A stretch of DNA of 64,000 nucleotides from Pseudomaricurvus albidus (GTDB taxonomy: Bacteria; Pseudomonadota; Gammaproteobacteria; Pseudomonadales; Cellvibrionaceae), in assembly GCF_018863235.1 (NCBI RefSeq), contig NZ_JAHKRS010000011.1, forward strand, positions 88,002 to 152,001. Reading direction: 5' to 3'. This document shows positions 7,802-16,405 of this stretch, in pieces. The stretch's first letter is position 1, and each line of letters begins with the position of its first letter. Under the pieces are notes generated by a model, which was not told the origin of the DNA, ran no database searches, and saw nothing but the letters and a program-made list of their open reading frames with translations. A program made the translations under genes and the position numbers.

Positions 7802-8884
7802 ATGAATAAATCTTTATTGCTGATTGTATTACTATCTATATCGTTACCAGTTTTTTCCACAAGTTTGTTTCAGGAAGACAGTATTCTTATTTCAAGCAAC
7901 AATACACTGTACGAATATAATCAAAATGGTGAGAGAATAAATCAAATCCCAATTCCATTAAATGCTTCAAATGAAGTAGCTCGGGATATAACTGTCCTGG
8001 AAGATGGGAAACTGGCCGTTTTCAATGGCACCTTTTATCCTGAACTGTCAGTATTTAATGGGACACACTGGGAGAGCCTCAATGTTGATGGTTGGAGTAC
8101 CCCAAATAACGTGTCTTATGGCGGTATTACCAGTATCGGGCCAGTCGTTTTTGTTACTGATGGATATACAGCATCCGGTGGAGAAGCCAAAGGGCTGATT
8201 GCCATAGATTTGGATGATGGGATCAGTGAACGCTTTATTAATGCCAGTGATTATATTGATATCACACTGGGTAGAGATAATTTGTTATATGCATTACGAA
8301 ATACGTATGGTGACGTTGATGTTATTGATCCTGCTACGTTGGAAATTATCCGCAGTGTTGATCTAGGCCACACCTCTTCGTCTCGGGGTGTAACTGCTAA
8401 CGCTGAAGGTATGATTTTCATGGTTAGCTGGAATGGTTATATTGGGCATTATGACGCAAGCGGAGTTCTGCTGAATACGTTGCCGATTGGCGGTAACCTT
8501 CATGATATCGATATAGACTCGAACGGAAAAATCGCAGTGGGCAGTCGTTTTGGTCAGGTATATTTGACGGATGAGACACTGTCAACTTTTACGGAAATAC
8601 CCGTTACCGGCTCAAACACCTTTGTTTCTTTTGCCTCCACCAGTACCTCCCCGGAACCACCTGTTCTTACTGGCACACACAGTAAACAGGGTCGAGATGT
8701 TGTAACGATCTTAAGCTGGTCAACAGATGCACCTGGTGTTGATATCTATTTTAATGGCCAATTAATCGAGAGCATTTCAGGAGAGAACAGCGCGACCTAT
8801 TCTTACTTCAAAAAAGTGTCGCAAACCTTTGTCGTTTGTAATACTGGTACTACCGACTGTTCCAGTGAATACATAGCAAACTAG
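7802..8884 (+). CDS. Secreted protein, beta-propeller-like, function unknown
   Basis: 360 residues; ATG preceded by AGGAG at good spacing. A clear Sec signal peptide (NKSLLLIVLLSISLPVFS) is followed by a mature region of repeating beta segments of about 40-50 residues with turns rich in Gly, Asn and Asp (AVFNGTFYPELSVFNG, GRDNLLYALRNTYGDV, ANAEGMIFMVSWNGYIG, SNGKIAVGSRFGQVY), typical of a WD40/NHL-type propeller. The last 80 residues (PPVLTG, then VVTILSWSTDAPGVDIY) look like a fibronectin-III-type domain. Probably periplasmic or extracellular. No enzymatic motif was seen. It is a single gene followed by a terminator. Confidence 0.7.
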   Translation: MNKSLLLIVLLSISLPVFSTSLFQEDSILISSNNTLYEYNQNGERINQIPIPLNASNEVARDITVLEDGKLAVFNGTFYPELSVFNGTHWESLNVDGWSTPNNVSYGGITSIGPVVFVTDGYTASGGEAKGLIAIDLDDGISERFINASDYIDITLGRDNLLYALRNTYGDVDVIDPATLEIIRSVDLGHTSSSRGVTANAEGMIFMVSWNGYIGHYDASGVLLNTLPIGGNLHDIDIDSNGKIAVGSRFGQVYLTDETLSTFTEIPVTGSNTFVSFASTSTSPEPPVLTGTHSKQGRDVVTILSWSTDAPGVDIYFNGQLIESISGENSATYSYFKKVSQTFVVCNTGTTDCSSEYIAN

Positions 8885-8974
8885 TTCAAAATTATTCAAT
8901 CAAAAAACTCTTTCGGTTTTCTTTACTCAGACATGCCGTACATAGGGCATATAAAAATAGAAAAGGAAGATTCA

Positions 8975-9013
8975 AATCCGGGAGCAACCCTCTGCCCCGG
9001 ATTGAATTTTTTT
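8975..9013 (+). terminator. Rho-independent terminator after the propeller-like gene
   Basis: Perfect 8-bp stem AATCCGGG (8975-8982) / CCCGGATT (8996-9003), 13-base loop, followed by seven Ts at 9007-9013. Confidence 0.8.
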
Positions 9014-9042
9014 CAAAAATCTCAATCAGAAAGAACTGAATT

Positions 9043-10032
9043 TTATTTGTTCACGTTGACGATCAGTCGTCCACGGATTTTGCCTTCCAGCAGATCAGAA
9101 GCTGCAGGGATGGCTTCAGCGAGGCTGATTTCGTCAGCGATGGTATCCAATTGACCAGGATCCAGATATTTGGCCAAACGCTTCCACGCCGCTTGCCGTA
9201 ATTCGATTGGAGCCATAACACTGTCCACACCCAGCAGAGAAACACCGCGCAGAATGAATGGCATGACGGTTGCCGGGAAGTCAGGGCCTTGAGCCAGACC
9301 ACACGCTGCCACCACACCGCCGTAACGGGTTTGAGCACAGGCATTCACAAGTGTGTAGCTGCCTACCGAATCAACAACACCAGCCCAGCGTTCTTTTTGC
9401 AGTGGCTTGCCTTTTTCAGACAGCTCAGAACGCAGGATAATATCGGTAGCCCCCAGACCTTTCAGGTAATCAGCTTCAGCCTCTTTACCCGTTGCAGCCA
9501 CAACCGTGAAACCGGCTTTCGCCAGCAAGGCAACGGCAAAGCTGCCGACACCACCGGTTGCACCGGTCACCAGAACTTCACCCTGATCGGCTGTTACGCC
9601 GTGTGCGATCAACGTGTCTACACACAGGGCAGCGGTGTAACCGGCAGTTCCAATCGCCATAGCCTGACGGCTGGTAAAAGCTTCTGGTAGTTCAACCAGC
9701 CAATCACCGTTCAGACGGGCTTTTTGAGACAGACCGCCCCAATGAACTTCACCCACACCCCAACCGTTCAGCACAACTCGGTCACCGGGTTTCCAGTTTG
9801 GATGGCTGCTGTCAGATACAACCCCAGCCAGATCGATACCAGGCACCATTGGAAATTTACGTACGACCGGTGAACTGCCGGTAATTGCCAGGCCATCTTT
9901 GTAGTTCAGTGTTGAGTATTCAACATCAATGGTTACATTGCCTTCAGGCAGTTGCGATTCGTCGATCTGGGTAACGTCTACGGACTGCCCCGCTTCGTCT
10001 TTGTTGATGGAAATTGCAGAGAACATACACAC
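9043..10032 (-). CDS. acuI: AcuI/YhdH-type NADPH-dependent acrylyl-CoA reductase (zinc-free MDR)
   Basis: 329 residues of the medium-chain dehydrogenase/reductase superfamily. Typical YhdH/AcuI features are STLNYKDGLAITG near residue 40, FPMVPGIDLAGVV, the nucleotide-binding loop VLVTGATGGVGSFAV and the late GVDSVMAP block. AcuI reduces acryloyl-CoA to propionyl-CoA with NADPH and is important in marine bacteria for detoxifying acrylate from DMSP. No zinc ligands are expected or seen. The second Met (third codon) could be the real start. It is transcribed alone, convergent with the preceding gene. Whether it serves DMSP metabolism here is not shown, since no DMSP lyase is in the window. Confidence 0.85.
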   Translation of the reverse strand: MCMFSAISINKDEAGQSVDVTQIDESQLPEGNVTIDVEYSTLNYKDGLAITGSSPVVRKFPMVPGIDLAGVVSDSSHPNWKPGDRVVLNGWGVGEVHWGGLSQKARLNGDWLVELPEAFTSRQAMAIGTAGYTAALCVDTLIAHGVTADQGEVLVTGATGGVGSFAVALLAKAGFTVVAATGKEAEADYLKGLGATDIILRSELSEKGKPLQKERWAGVVDSVGSYTLVNACAQTRYGGVVAACGLAQGPDFPATVMPFILRGVSLLGVDSVMAPIELRQAAWKRLAKYLDPGQLDTIADEISLAEAIPAASDLLEGKIRGRLIVNVNK

Positions 10033-10832
10033 CTTCTACAGTATTTTATAGATCGAATCTGAGTTAACCGGATTTACGTTAACCCTTCCAGCAGTTAACG
10101 CTGACAGGCGTCCAATGACACAAAACAACTGAGCTGTTTAACAGTCGATTTAAGCACAGACTTCCAGCAGATGCCAGCTACGCTGAGCAGTGTGGTGACT
10201 GGCCCTTGACTGAATCAGGCAACTCACCGGTACCTCACAATTGGCCGCAAGCCTTCATTATGCCGCGCAAACAGACCAACGAATCGCTGGCTAACCAATT
10301 GGCAATTCCGTCGGGCTCTGGCCAACAATGATGTGCAATGAAGCCCAAATTGAAAACCGAGCCAGACCCTAGCAGGAGCCGAATAGAAGAGACGTTTCAC
10401 GAGTTTAGCGATTCGCAATCCATGCTTTGGTCACATCGGTAGTGCTATTTCGATGACGTCCTGACCCAGAATCTGGCGTTACCCGAGAATATCTCCATCT
10501 TTCGCAAGGGCTCAAAAAGTGACCAAAATCCCGTCACGAAGAACTTTATTGCTCCACAAGGTTGATTATCAAATAGCGTAAGTTTTCACTGGCGCGTCCC
10601 TTGTCCCCTTTCGACAGACAAAACCTTACTGGCTTACTGGAGGAACTGGGCCCATATAATGATAGACTTTGACTTTGGGGCAGTCTTTCAGGATTGTAAA
10701 TCCAGAGCCCCCACCCTGCTGTGCCGCACCTTGTGATGTTAATTAAGATCCACAGGGTAAAAGGATGCGTAATACCACAACAGCAAATTTGACGTCACAG
10801 ATGTATCGGACATAAAAAGGCGAGGAACCAAC
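10033..10832. other. 800-base intergenic region, no gene recognised
   Basis: Separates the divergent acuI-like and PTPS-like genes. Only short, low-quality open frames occur. No tRNA fold, repeat or clear palindromic operator was found. It may be decayed coding sequence. Confidence 0.45.
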
Positions 10833-11336
10833 GTGGAAAAGCTGACCACCATCGATATCACCAAAGAGGCTCTGCACTTTTCTGCGGCTCATTTCACCAT
10901 CTTCTCCGCCACCGAGCGCGAGCGCCTCCACGGTCACAACTTTTTCGTCTCGGCCGCCGTCACCGCCGTCGTGCAACCGGACGGTATGTGCTTTAACTAC
11001 AGTCAGTTAAAAGATTCTCTGCGTGAGCTGTGTGTAAAACTGGATGAATACCTGTTGCTCGCCAAGGACTCTCCCTATCAGCAAATCAGTGACGATGGCG
11101 ACAATTACAAAGTCAGATTCAACAATGAAGAAATGACGTTTTTGAAAGCCGACACCCTGCTCTTGCCCGTAACCAATATTACCATTGAAGAGCTGTCGCA
11201 CTACCTGTTGCAAAAGCTGCTGGAAGATTCCCGTTACCACAACAACAAAGACATCAAGGAAATTACCCTGCGGGTTGCCTCGGGCCCTGGCCAGTGGGGC
11301 ACAGCTCTATGGCGCAACGATCTGGTGAGTTCATAA
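10833..11336 (+). CDS. 6-pyruvoyl/6-carboxy-tetrahydropterin synthase-like protein, catalytic residues altered
   Basis: 167 residues with the PTPS/QueD fold signature: zinc-ligand histidines in HFSAAHF (His20) and LHGHNF (His33, His35), and the later TIEELSHYLLQKL helix. QueD and PTPS carry a catalytic Cys four residues before HGH; here that position is Arg (ATERERLHGH), with Glu residues beside it and no Cys. The C-terminal catalytic Glu region reads RVASGPGQW, again without the expected Glu. Members with Glu in place of Cys (PTPS-III) make 6-hydroxymethylpterin, so a changed reaction is likely. The next gene, 3 bases downstream, encodes a VUT-type transporter linked in other bacteria to queuosine precursors. 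Confidence 0.75.
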   Translation: MEKLTTIDITKEALHFSAAHFTIFSATERERLHGHNFFVSAAVTAVVQPDGMCFNYSQLKDSLRELCVKLDEYLLLAKDSPYQQISDDGDNYKVRFNNEEMTFLKADTLLLPVTNITIEELSHYLLQKLLEDSRYHNNKDIKEITLRVASGPGQWGTALWRNDLVSS

Positions 11337-11339
11337 ATT

Positions 11340-12116
11340 ATGGAGACCACGACAAGTTCCTCTGCGGCGCACACCGATACCTTTTGCACCGATGCCCAAT
11401 TGTACGAACGGCGCGAGCGTGTCTTTCTGATTTTGGCGGGCGTATTCCTCAGTTCCATGACGCTTTTAAACGTTATAGGCATTACCCGTTTTGTGCAGCT
11501 CGGCCCCATGTCGCTGGCCATTGGCGTACTGCCCTACCCTATCACCTTTCTGTGTACCGATCTGGTCTGCGAGCTCTATGGAAAACGACGAGCCAATTTT
11601 CTGGTAACCGTTGGACTCGGCCTGAATATTTTTATCCTCGCCTGTCTGTACCTCGCCCAGGCCGTGCCGCCGGTGAGTCCAGATGCCATGCCCCCCTGGC
11701 AGGTTTTGAATCTGGCCGAGCCTGTGAGCATGCCCAACGGTGATACCGTCTCCGGCTCGGTCGAGCTGTTTGACTTTATCTACTCGCTGACCAGCGGTGC
11801 GATGTTTGCGTCAATGATGGCGTATATCGCGGCACAGTATTGCGATGTGCAACTGTTCCATTTCTGGAAACGACTGACCAACGGCAAGCACCTCTGGCTG
11901 CGCAACAACTTCAGCACCCTGATCAGTCAGGGGGTGGATTCATTTATGGTGATCAGCGTCACCTTCGGCGCAGTCTGGCTGGCGGGAGGCATCAGCACGC
12001 AGCAAATGCTTGTATTAATGGGCAGTAATTATCTGTTCAAGATGTGTTGCGCACTGGCCGACACGGGGCCGTTTTACTATCTGACGTTTAAACTGAAACG
12101 CTATCTACAGCTTTAA
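11340..12116 (+). CDS. VUT-family (YhhQ-like) queuosine-precursor-type transporter
   Basis: 258 residues with about six membrane helices. The motif YPITFLCTDLVCELYGKRRA in the second/third helix region is diagnostic of the VUT (DUF165, YhhQ) family, whose E. coli member takes up preQ0/preQ1. A loop at residues 105-130 (PPVSPDAMPPWQVLNL) is longer than in YhhQ. It starts 3 bases after the PTPS-like gene, so the two form an operon that ends in a strong terminator. Together they suggest handling of a pterin or deazaguanine compound, but the altered PTPS residues leave the compound open. Confidence 0.82.
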   Translation: METTTSSSAAHTDTFCTDAQLYERRERVFLILAGVFLSSMTLLNVIGITRFVQLGPMSLAIGVLPYPITFLCTDLVCELYGKRRANFLVTVGLGLNIFILACLYLAQAVPPVSPDAMPPWQVLNLAEPVSMPNGDTVSGSVELFDFIYSLTSGAMFASMMAYIAAQYCDVQLFHFWKRLTNGKHLWLRNNFSTLISQGVDSFMVISVTFGAVWLAGGISTQQMLVLMGSNYLFKMCCALADTGPFYYLTFKLKRYLQL

Positions 12117-12146
12117 TGCTGGCGCTACAGACAATCAATACGCAAG

Positions 12147-12171
12147 AAGCCCGGTATCAACCGGGCTTTTT
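12147..12171. terminator. Strong terminator between convergent genes
   Basis: AAGCCCGGT (12147-12155), loop ATCA, ACCGGGCTT (12160-12168) and a T run to 12171. It terminates the plus-strand VUT operon; the hairpin could also serve the converging SDR gene. Confidence 0.9.
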
Positions 12172-12207
12172 AGTTTTCAAGCCGCTTTTCAGACAGTGGC
12201 TGGCCGG

Positions 12208-12912
12208 TTAGTTTTCCACCTGCCCCAGATTCGCATGCAACACCGCCCCGTTGATGACCGGATTGGTCGCGCAGAAATAGATGGTATCGGCAATTTCTTT
12301 GGGTTCGATCAAGCGGTTGTAAGTACACACGGTGGCAATGCTTTTCAGCACGTCGGCCGAACCGCCCACATGTTCACGTAACATGTCGGTGTCGGTGAAA
12401 CCTGGACAGACACAGGCCGTGTGGATTTCACGGCCGACCAGATCCTGGCAAGTGGAACGCATCATTCCCACCACGGCGTGTTTTGCGGTCACATAAGAGG
12501 TGCAACCCGGCACTGCTTTTTCACTCAGCGTAGAACCTATATAAATGATGGAAGAACCTGGCAGCAGATACGGAGACAACAGTCGGTTGAGAATCGCTGG
12601 AGCCACCACATTCACCTCTAGCGAACGCCGCAACCCCTGCGGATCAATCTCCAGAGCGTGATCGTTCACATGCACGCCAGCATTGTGCACCAGTGCCAGC
12701 TGTTCGCATCCTTGCAGATGCTCTTCCAGCGGTTGCTTTACGGCCAGCTCCCAATCCGGTTGGGAAAAGTCCACAATCAGACTGATGCAATCTTCCATCG
12801 CCACCGGCTTGCGCGACAGATTAATGACCTGAAACCCCTCTTTCTGAAAACGCTCGATAGTGGCTCGGCCAATTCCGGTACGTCCGCCAGTGATGACTGC
12901 GATTTTCTTCAT
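12208..12912 (-). CDS. Short-chain dehydrogenase/reductase
   Basis: 234 residues. The N-terminal dinucleotide motif is TGGRTGIGRA (TGxxxGxG), followed by NAG (LVHNAGVH) and the catalytic Ser...YVTAK (YxxxK) around residue 150, then PGFTDTDM. These are the standard elements of a classical NAD(P)H-dependent SDR. It converges with the PTPS-like/VUT operon. Sepiapterin-type SDRs act with PTPS in pterin pathways, so a linked role is possible but only inferred from proximity. No substrate can be named. Confidence 0.8.
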   Translation of the reverse strand: MKKIAVITGGRTGIGRATIERFQKEGFQVINLSRKPVAMEDCISLIVDFSQPDWELAVKQPLEEHLQGCEQLALVHNAGVHVNDHALEIDPQGLRRSLEVNVVAPAILNRLLSPYLLPGSSIIYIGSTLSEKAVPGCTSYVTAKHAVVGMMRSTCQDLVGREIHTACVCPGFTDTDMLREHVGGSADVLKSIATVCTYNRLIEPKEIADTIYFCATNPVINGAVLHANLGQVEN

Positions 12913-13018
12913 GCGACTCCCCTTCTGTCATGCTGTGTCTGCAGCGCTCACGATGGCCTGCTTTTAATGTTGAGCGAGGTTATACCGCCCGGCTTCAATC
13001 GGATCAACCATTGAGAGT

Positions 13019-13996
13019 TTAGAAATCATCTTCCGGCGGAAACAGTTTAGCCAGAATTGCGTCCAGCTCATCGAAAGAATCGTAATCCAGAACCACCTTC
13101 GCCCTGCGGCGGAATAACTCTTCCGGAATCTGCTGGGCAATATGTGCAGCACCCGCCTCGTTGAAAGGCGAAAATACCAGCTGCCCATGACCGCCCTGCC
13201 CTTCCACAATTTCTACTGGATAGCCCATGGCTTCGGAAACCATCTGCTCGTATCGCCGGGTATCGTTACTTTTCGGTGCCACCGCCGCTTTGGCGGTGCT
13301 CACCACCCCCGCAGCGTCTGCTTTTGGCTCCTCTTCCTGTTGTGTGCCTTCATGCAAGGTACCGCGGCCGTGAATTCTCGCCATCATTTGCTGGTTCGAC
13401 AGAGGCTTCACCCCAAACTCCTTCGCCAGCTCTATCTGCTTCCTGGCCGGCAATGACAGCAACTCACGAGCGATGGTGTAGGTAATTTTCCCCAGCTGAG
13501 CTGCTTCCAGCACTTCCGGTTCCAGCCTTAACAGGCGACGGGCATTGGCAATGGCTGAACGACTACTGTCAGTGTAGTTCGCCAGCTGTTGATCGCTGAG
13601 CCCAAAGGTTTGTCTCAGTCCTTCAATGGCTCTCGCCCGAAAGCCCACATCAGTCTCAGGATAGGCATGCCCCGGATGCAGCATCAGGCGGGCAATCTCT
13701 TCCGTGGTAAAATGTTCCCGTTCGGCCACCCGCACCGGTATGGTCAAATTAGGGTTACGGCGTTGCAGATAGGACAACTGATACGCACCGAGGAAAATCT
13801 GGGCCAATCCATCGCGGGCAATCCCCCAAAACGGAGCGATCCCCTCATCCGAATGCAGCAGCTGCTCTTCAATCAACGACGCGGTTGCCTGAGAAAATTC
13901 CAGCTCTGGATAAAAAGGCGCGCACTCACATTCAGCAAGAGCGACACCGACCACCTTGAATGATGGTAACTTATTGATTTTATTGACTTTAGGCAT
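13019..13996 (-). CDS. Divergent ParB/Spo0J-like DNA-binding protein
   Basis: 325 residues. The central region (TEEIARLMLHPGHAYPETDV, then EGLRQTFGLSDQQLANYTDS) has the ParB-type helix-turn-helix, in which LSDQQLANYTDSSRSAIANA is the recognition part, followed by LGKITYTIARELLSLP. The CTP-binding GxRR motif of true ParB proteins is not conserved; the equivalent region reads FLGAYQLSYLQRRN. A linker with Glu, Ala and Pro (residues 220-245) precedes a C-terminal domain that could dimerise. It is divergent from parA and has a second, more canonical ParB nearby. It may be a plasmid regulator rather than the partition adaptor. Confidence 0.65.
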   Translation of the reverse strand: MPKVNKINKLPSFKVVGVALAECECAPFYPELEFSQATASLIEEQLLHSDEGIAPFWGIARDGLAQIFLGAYQLSYLQRRNPNLTIPVRVAEREHFTTEEIARLMLHPGHAYPETDVGFRARAIEGLRQTFGLSDQQLANYTDSSRSAIANARRLLRLEPEVLEAAQLGKITYTIARELLSLPARKQIELAKEFGVKPLSNQQMMARIHGRGTLHEGTQQEEEPKADAAGVVSTAKAAVAPKSNDTRRYEQMVSEAMGYPVEIVEGQGGHGQLVFSPFNEAGAAHIAQQIPEELFRRRAKVVLDYDSFDELDAILAKLFPPEDDF

Positions 13997-14356
13997 ATTC
14001 TTTAAACGCTTTCCCTACCGCAATACCCGCTTATACTACCTCACCCGGCACATCCAAGGAACAAAAAGGAACATCTAGTTAAACAATCGATATGATGTTC
14101 AACAGGTCATTCACGCTCACCGAAATTCCCTCGCGGAACTGTGAAGGTATTGATCGGGCTGCCAGTCAGCTGACAAGTCATAAACGCTAAATTCCAGGGG
14201 ACTTTAATGCCCCGACGAACCATGACTGTGATCGATGGCCAGAGTCACGGCTACAGAGGGCCGACAACCTTGCACCCGCTAATAATACCTGTATATTAAC
14301 AGCCGTATACCTTTTACCCATTGATTTCTGTTTAATCTCCTGCAGAGAGAATCCGT
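13997..14356. other. Divergent promoter region between the ParB-like gene and parA
   Basis: About 360 bases without a gene. Contains the short palindrome GTCAGCTGAC near 14165. The GTGTCTCC-type palindromes found downstream of parA are not present here. Confidence 0.4.
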
Positions 14357-15265
14357 ATGTTCGAATATTCGGGAAAAATTTTGGCGGTGTTGAACCAGAA
14401 GGGCGGCGTGGGTAAAACCACCGTTGCCAGTGTTATCGCAGAATACGCAGCCATTTACGAGAAAAAGGATGTTCTGGTAGTTGACCTGGACATGCAGTGT
14501 AACTCCTCCGATTACTGGGTGGGAATGGAAACGGCTCCGCAAGCCACCGGTGGTCAGTTACCGCCACCGCATCCGGATTACGATGGCGACACCGATCTGG
14601 AAGAACGTTCCAGCATTGCCGACATTTTCTTCGGCAAAGCGGTTCTGCCACACAACACCTTTATCAACAAGGACAATGGGTTTGATGCTGACGTTGATAT
14701 CATGGTGGGGCATCCAGCCTTGCTTGAACGCATCAACAGTGAATTCGATAACGCCAGCGGCAAAATCGCTACAGAAATCATCAACAGGCTAGGGGACTTT
14801 CTGCATATGCAGGAAGTCGTCGATACCTACGATCTGATCATTCTGGATACTGGCCCCAGCCGGAACCCGATTTTCCGGGCTGCAGTCCGGGCTGCCACAC
14901 ACGCCATTATCCCGTTTGAGCCGGAAGAAAAGAGCCTGCAGGGTATCAACGCCATGTTGCAGGTCATTCAGTCTGAAAACTTCTCCCGTGACGATGACGA
15001 TCAGCTGGTACTTACCGGCCTTTGTCCCAACAAGGTACGCGCCAACACCAATATCCACCGTGGCACCTTGTCCATGTTACAAGAAGAGTTGGGGAACATT
15101 ATGTTTCCGGAAGAGATCTTCCTGCCTCAATCCACAGCATTCCCCGAGCGCGACCTGAAAGGCATCACCCCACGGAGTATTTTCCAGATCAGCGCCAGTC
15201 ATGCAGCCAAACAGAAAAGCATCGAAGTAGGGCGCCACACCCTGTCAAAAGTCTATGCCGGGTAG
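14357..15265 (+). CDS. parA: ParA-family partition ATPase
   Basis: 302 residues. The deviant Walker A motif VLNQKGGVGKTTVASV lies at residues 12-27, the Walker A' Asp in VLVVDLDMQCNSSDYW, and the Walker B in DLIILDTGPSRNP. There is no N-terminal helix-turn-helix, as in type Ib ParA. ParA positions plasmid copies by ATP-dependent patterning on the nucleoid, stimulated by ParB bound to parS. The order parA, palindromic repeats, parB, small RHH gene, rep is typical of a low-copy plasmid or chromid. Confidence 0.9.
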   Translation: MFEYSGKILAVLNQKGGVGKTTVASVIAEYAAIYEKKDVLVVDLDMQCNSSDYWVGMETAPQATGGQLPPPHPDYDGDTDLEERSSIADIFFGKAVLPHNTFINKDNGFDADVDIMVGHPALLERINSEFDNASGKIATEIINRLGDFLHMQEVVDTYDLIILDTGPSRNPIFRAAVRAATHAIIPFEPEEKSLQGINAMLQVIQSENFSRDDDDQLVLTGLCPNKVRANTNIHRGTLSMLQEELGNIMFPEEIFLPQSTAFPERDLKGITPRSIFQISASHAAKQKSIEVGRHTLSKVYAG

Positions 15266-15271
15266 GGTATG

Positions 15272-15361
15272 CAGGTGTCTCCTTTAAGCAGTGTCTCCTC
15301 AGGAGACACCTGAAAATCAGCAAACAGCCCCATGACAAGCCAGTGTCTCCCAAGGAGACAC
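15272..15361. promoter_or_regulatory. GTGTCTCC palindromes between parA and parB: candidate centromere (parS) or operator
   Basis: Two full 19-bp palindromes: GTGTCTCCTCAGGAGACAC (15291-15309) and GTGTCTCC-CAA-GGAGACAC (15343-15361). A further half site, CAGGTGTCTCCT (15272-15283), is exactly complementary to AGGAGACACCTG (15301-15312). A fourth, related site lies at 16778-16796 before rep. Repeated palindromes flanking parB are the usual form of a plasmid partition site or of operators for a par regulator. Binding by ParB or by the RHH protein is inference. Confidence 0.75.
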
Positions 15362-15380
15362 CCAGAGAAAGGAAAGCATC

Positions 15381-16403
15381 ATGGCCAAGAAATTTGGCGG
15401 TAAACGCGCCGGAACCGGCAGTATCATCAGCGAAGGCAGTACCGACAATGCCGAAAAGTGGGCAGGTGCAGCAAAAGCTCAGGTAGAAACTGCCCAGAAG
15501 GTAAAAGGGGTTCTGACCAAAACCATTCCCCTGGATTACATCAATACCGACCCGGACAACCCCAGAAAGCTGGCAGTATCCCAGCAACAGGTCAAAGAAC
15601 TGTCCATCAAGTTCCCAATGAATCTGGAAGCGTTATCTTCGGAAGACCCCAGCGACTGGCTGGAAGATTACACCGACCTCCTGGCACAAGAGAGTGGTCT
15701 TAGCGGGAAAGCCCTGGGCGACGCCTTGTCGATTGTGCAATTCGCCGCAGGACTGAAAAGCCCGGAGCGCATGATCAACCCCATTACGGTTTGGCAGGAC
15801 GAAAGCCAGTTCCACCTGATTGCCGGTGAACGTCGGTTCCTCGCGCACATCATGTTAGGGGCCAAACACATTGCCGCTCGAATTCAGCAGAGCAACATTG
15901 CCCGTACCGAAATTGACACCTTGCAGTGGGAAGAAAACGTCCACCGCGAAAACATGAGCCTGTGGGAAAAGCTCGATCGGGTGCGCAAATTACTCGAAGC
16001 CGGAGAGGGCATACAGAAAACCTCCGTCACCAAACTGAGCAAGATCATCGGCCGCAGCCGTGCCGAAGCTCAACGCTATCTGTCTGTACTGCGATACCCC
16101 AACAAGATATTGGTGGAAGCGATTGAAAAAGAAAAGATCACCGACCTGAAACGCGCCGCACAATTGGCACAACTGCCACTGGACCAGCTGCTACCGATTT
16201 TGCAGGGTGACAAGAAAGCCGTTCAGGAGACCAAGCCCTCAATCAAATTGGCGCGTCACGCCAATACCCGCGGGCTGGCCAAAGTCATTCAGGCGGCGGC
16301 AGTTCATCTGGATGCGCAGGAAATTCTGGACGATTTTGATCTGAATAAACAATCTCAACTGGCGGCCGCACTGGAAGCCCTTGGTAACAAGGCAGAACTC
16401 TGA
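15381..16403 (+). CDS. parB: ParB-family partition protein
   Basis: 340 residues; ATG preceded by AGAAAGGA. It has the ParB N-terminal CTP-binding motifs: IPLDYINTDPDNPRK (box I region), LIAGERRFLAHIMLGAKHI (GERR, box II) and WEENVHRENMSLWEKL (ENxxRE, box III). The helix-turn-helix follows (SVTKLSKIIGRSRAEAQRYL), then ITDLKRAAQLAQLP. An N-terminal basic tail (KKFGGKRAGTGS) may contact ParA. ParB loads on parS, spreads by CTP-dependent clamping and stimulates ParA. An acidic insertion of about 50 residues (EALSSEDPSDWLEDY) lies between box I and box II. Candidate sites flank the gene. Confidence 0.9.
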   Translation: MAKKFGGKRAGTGSIISEGSTDNAEKWAGAAKAQVETAQKVKGVLTKTIPLDYINTDPDNPRKLAVSQQQVKELSIKFPMNLEALSSEDPSDWLEDYTDLLAQESGLSGKALGDALSIVQFAAGLKSPERMINPITVWQDESQFHLIAGERRFLAHIMLGAKHIAARIQQSNIARTEIDTLQWEENVHRENMSLWEKLDRVRKLLEAGEGIQKTSVTKLSKIIGRSRAEAQRYLSVLRYPNKILVEAIEKEKITDLKRAAQLAQLPLDQLLPILQGDKKAVQETKPSIKLARHANTRGLAKVIQAAAVHLDAQEILDDFDLNKQSQLAAALEALGNKAEL

Positions 16404-16405
16404 TC

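Noticed and set aside
10224..10418. 64-codon minus-strand frame between the AcuI and PTPS genes
   Set aside because: Low-complexity Arg/Leu-rich product, no ribosome binding site, no neighbour in operon.
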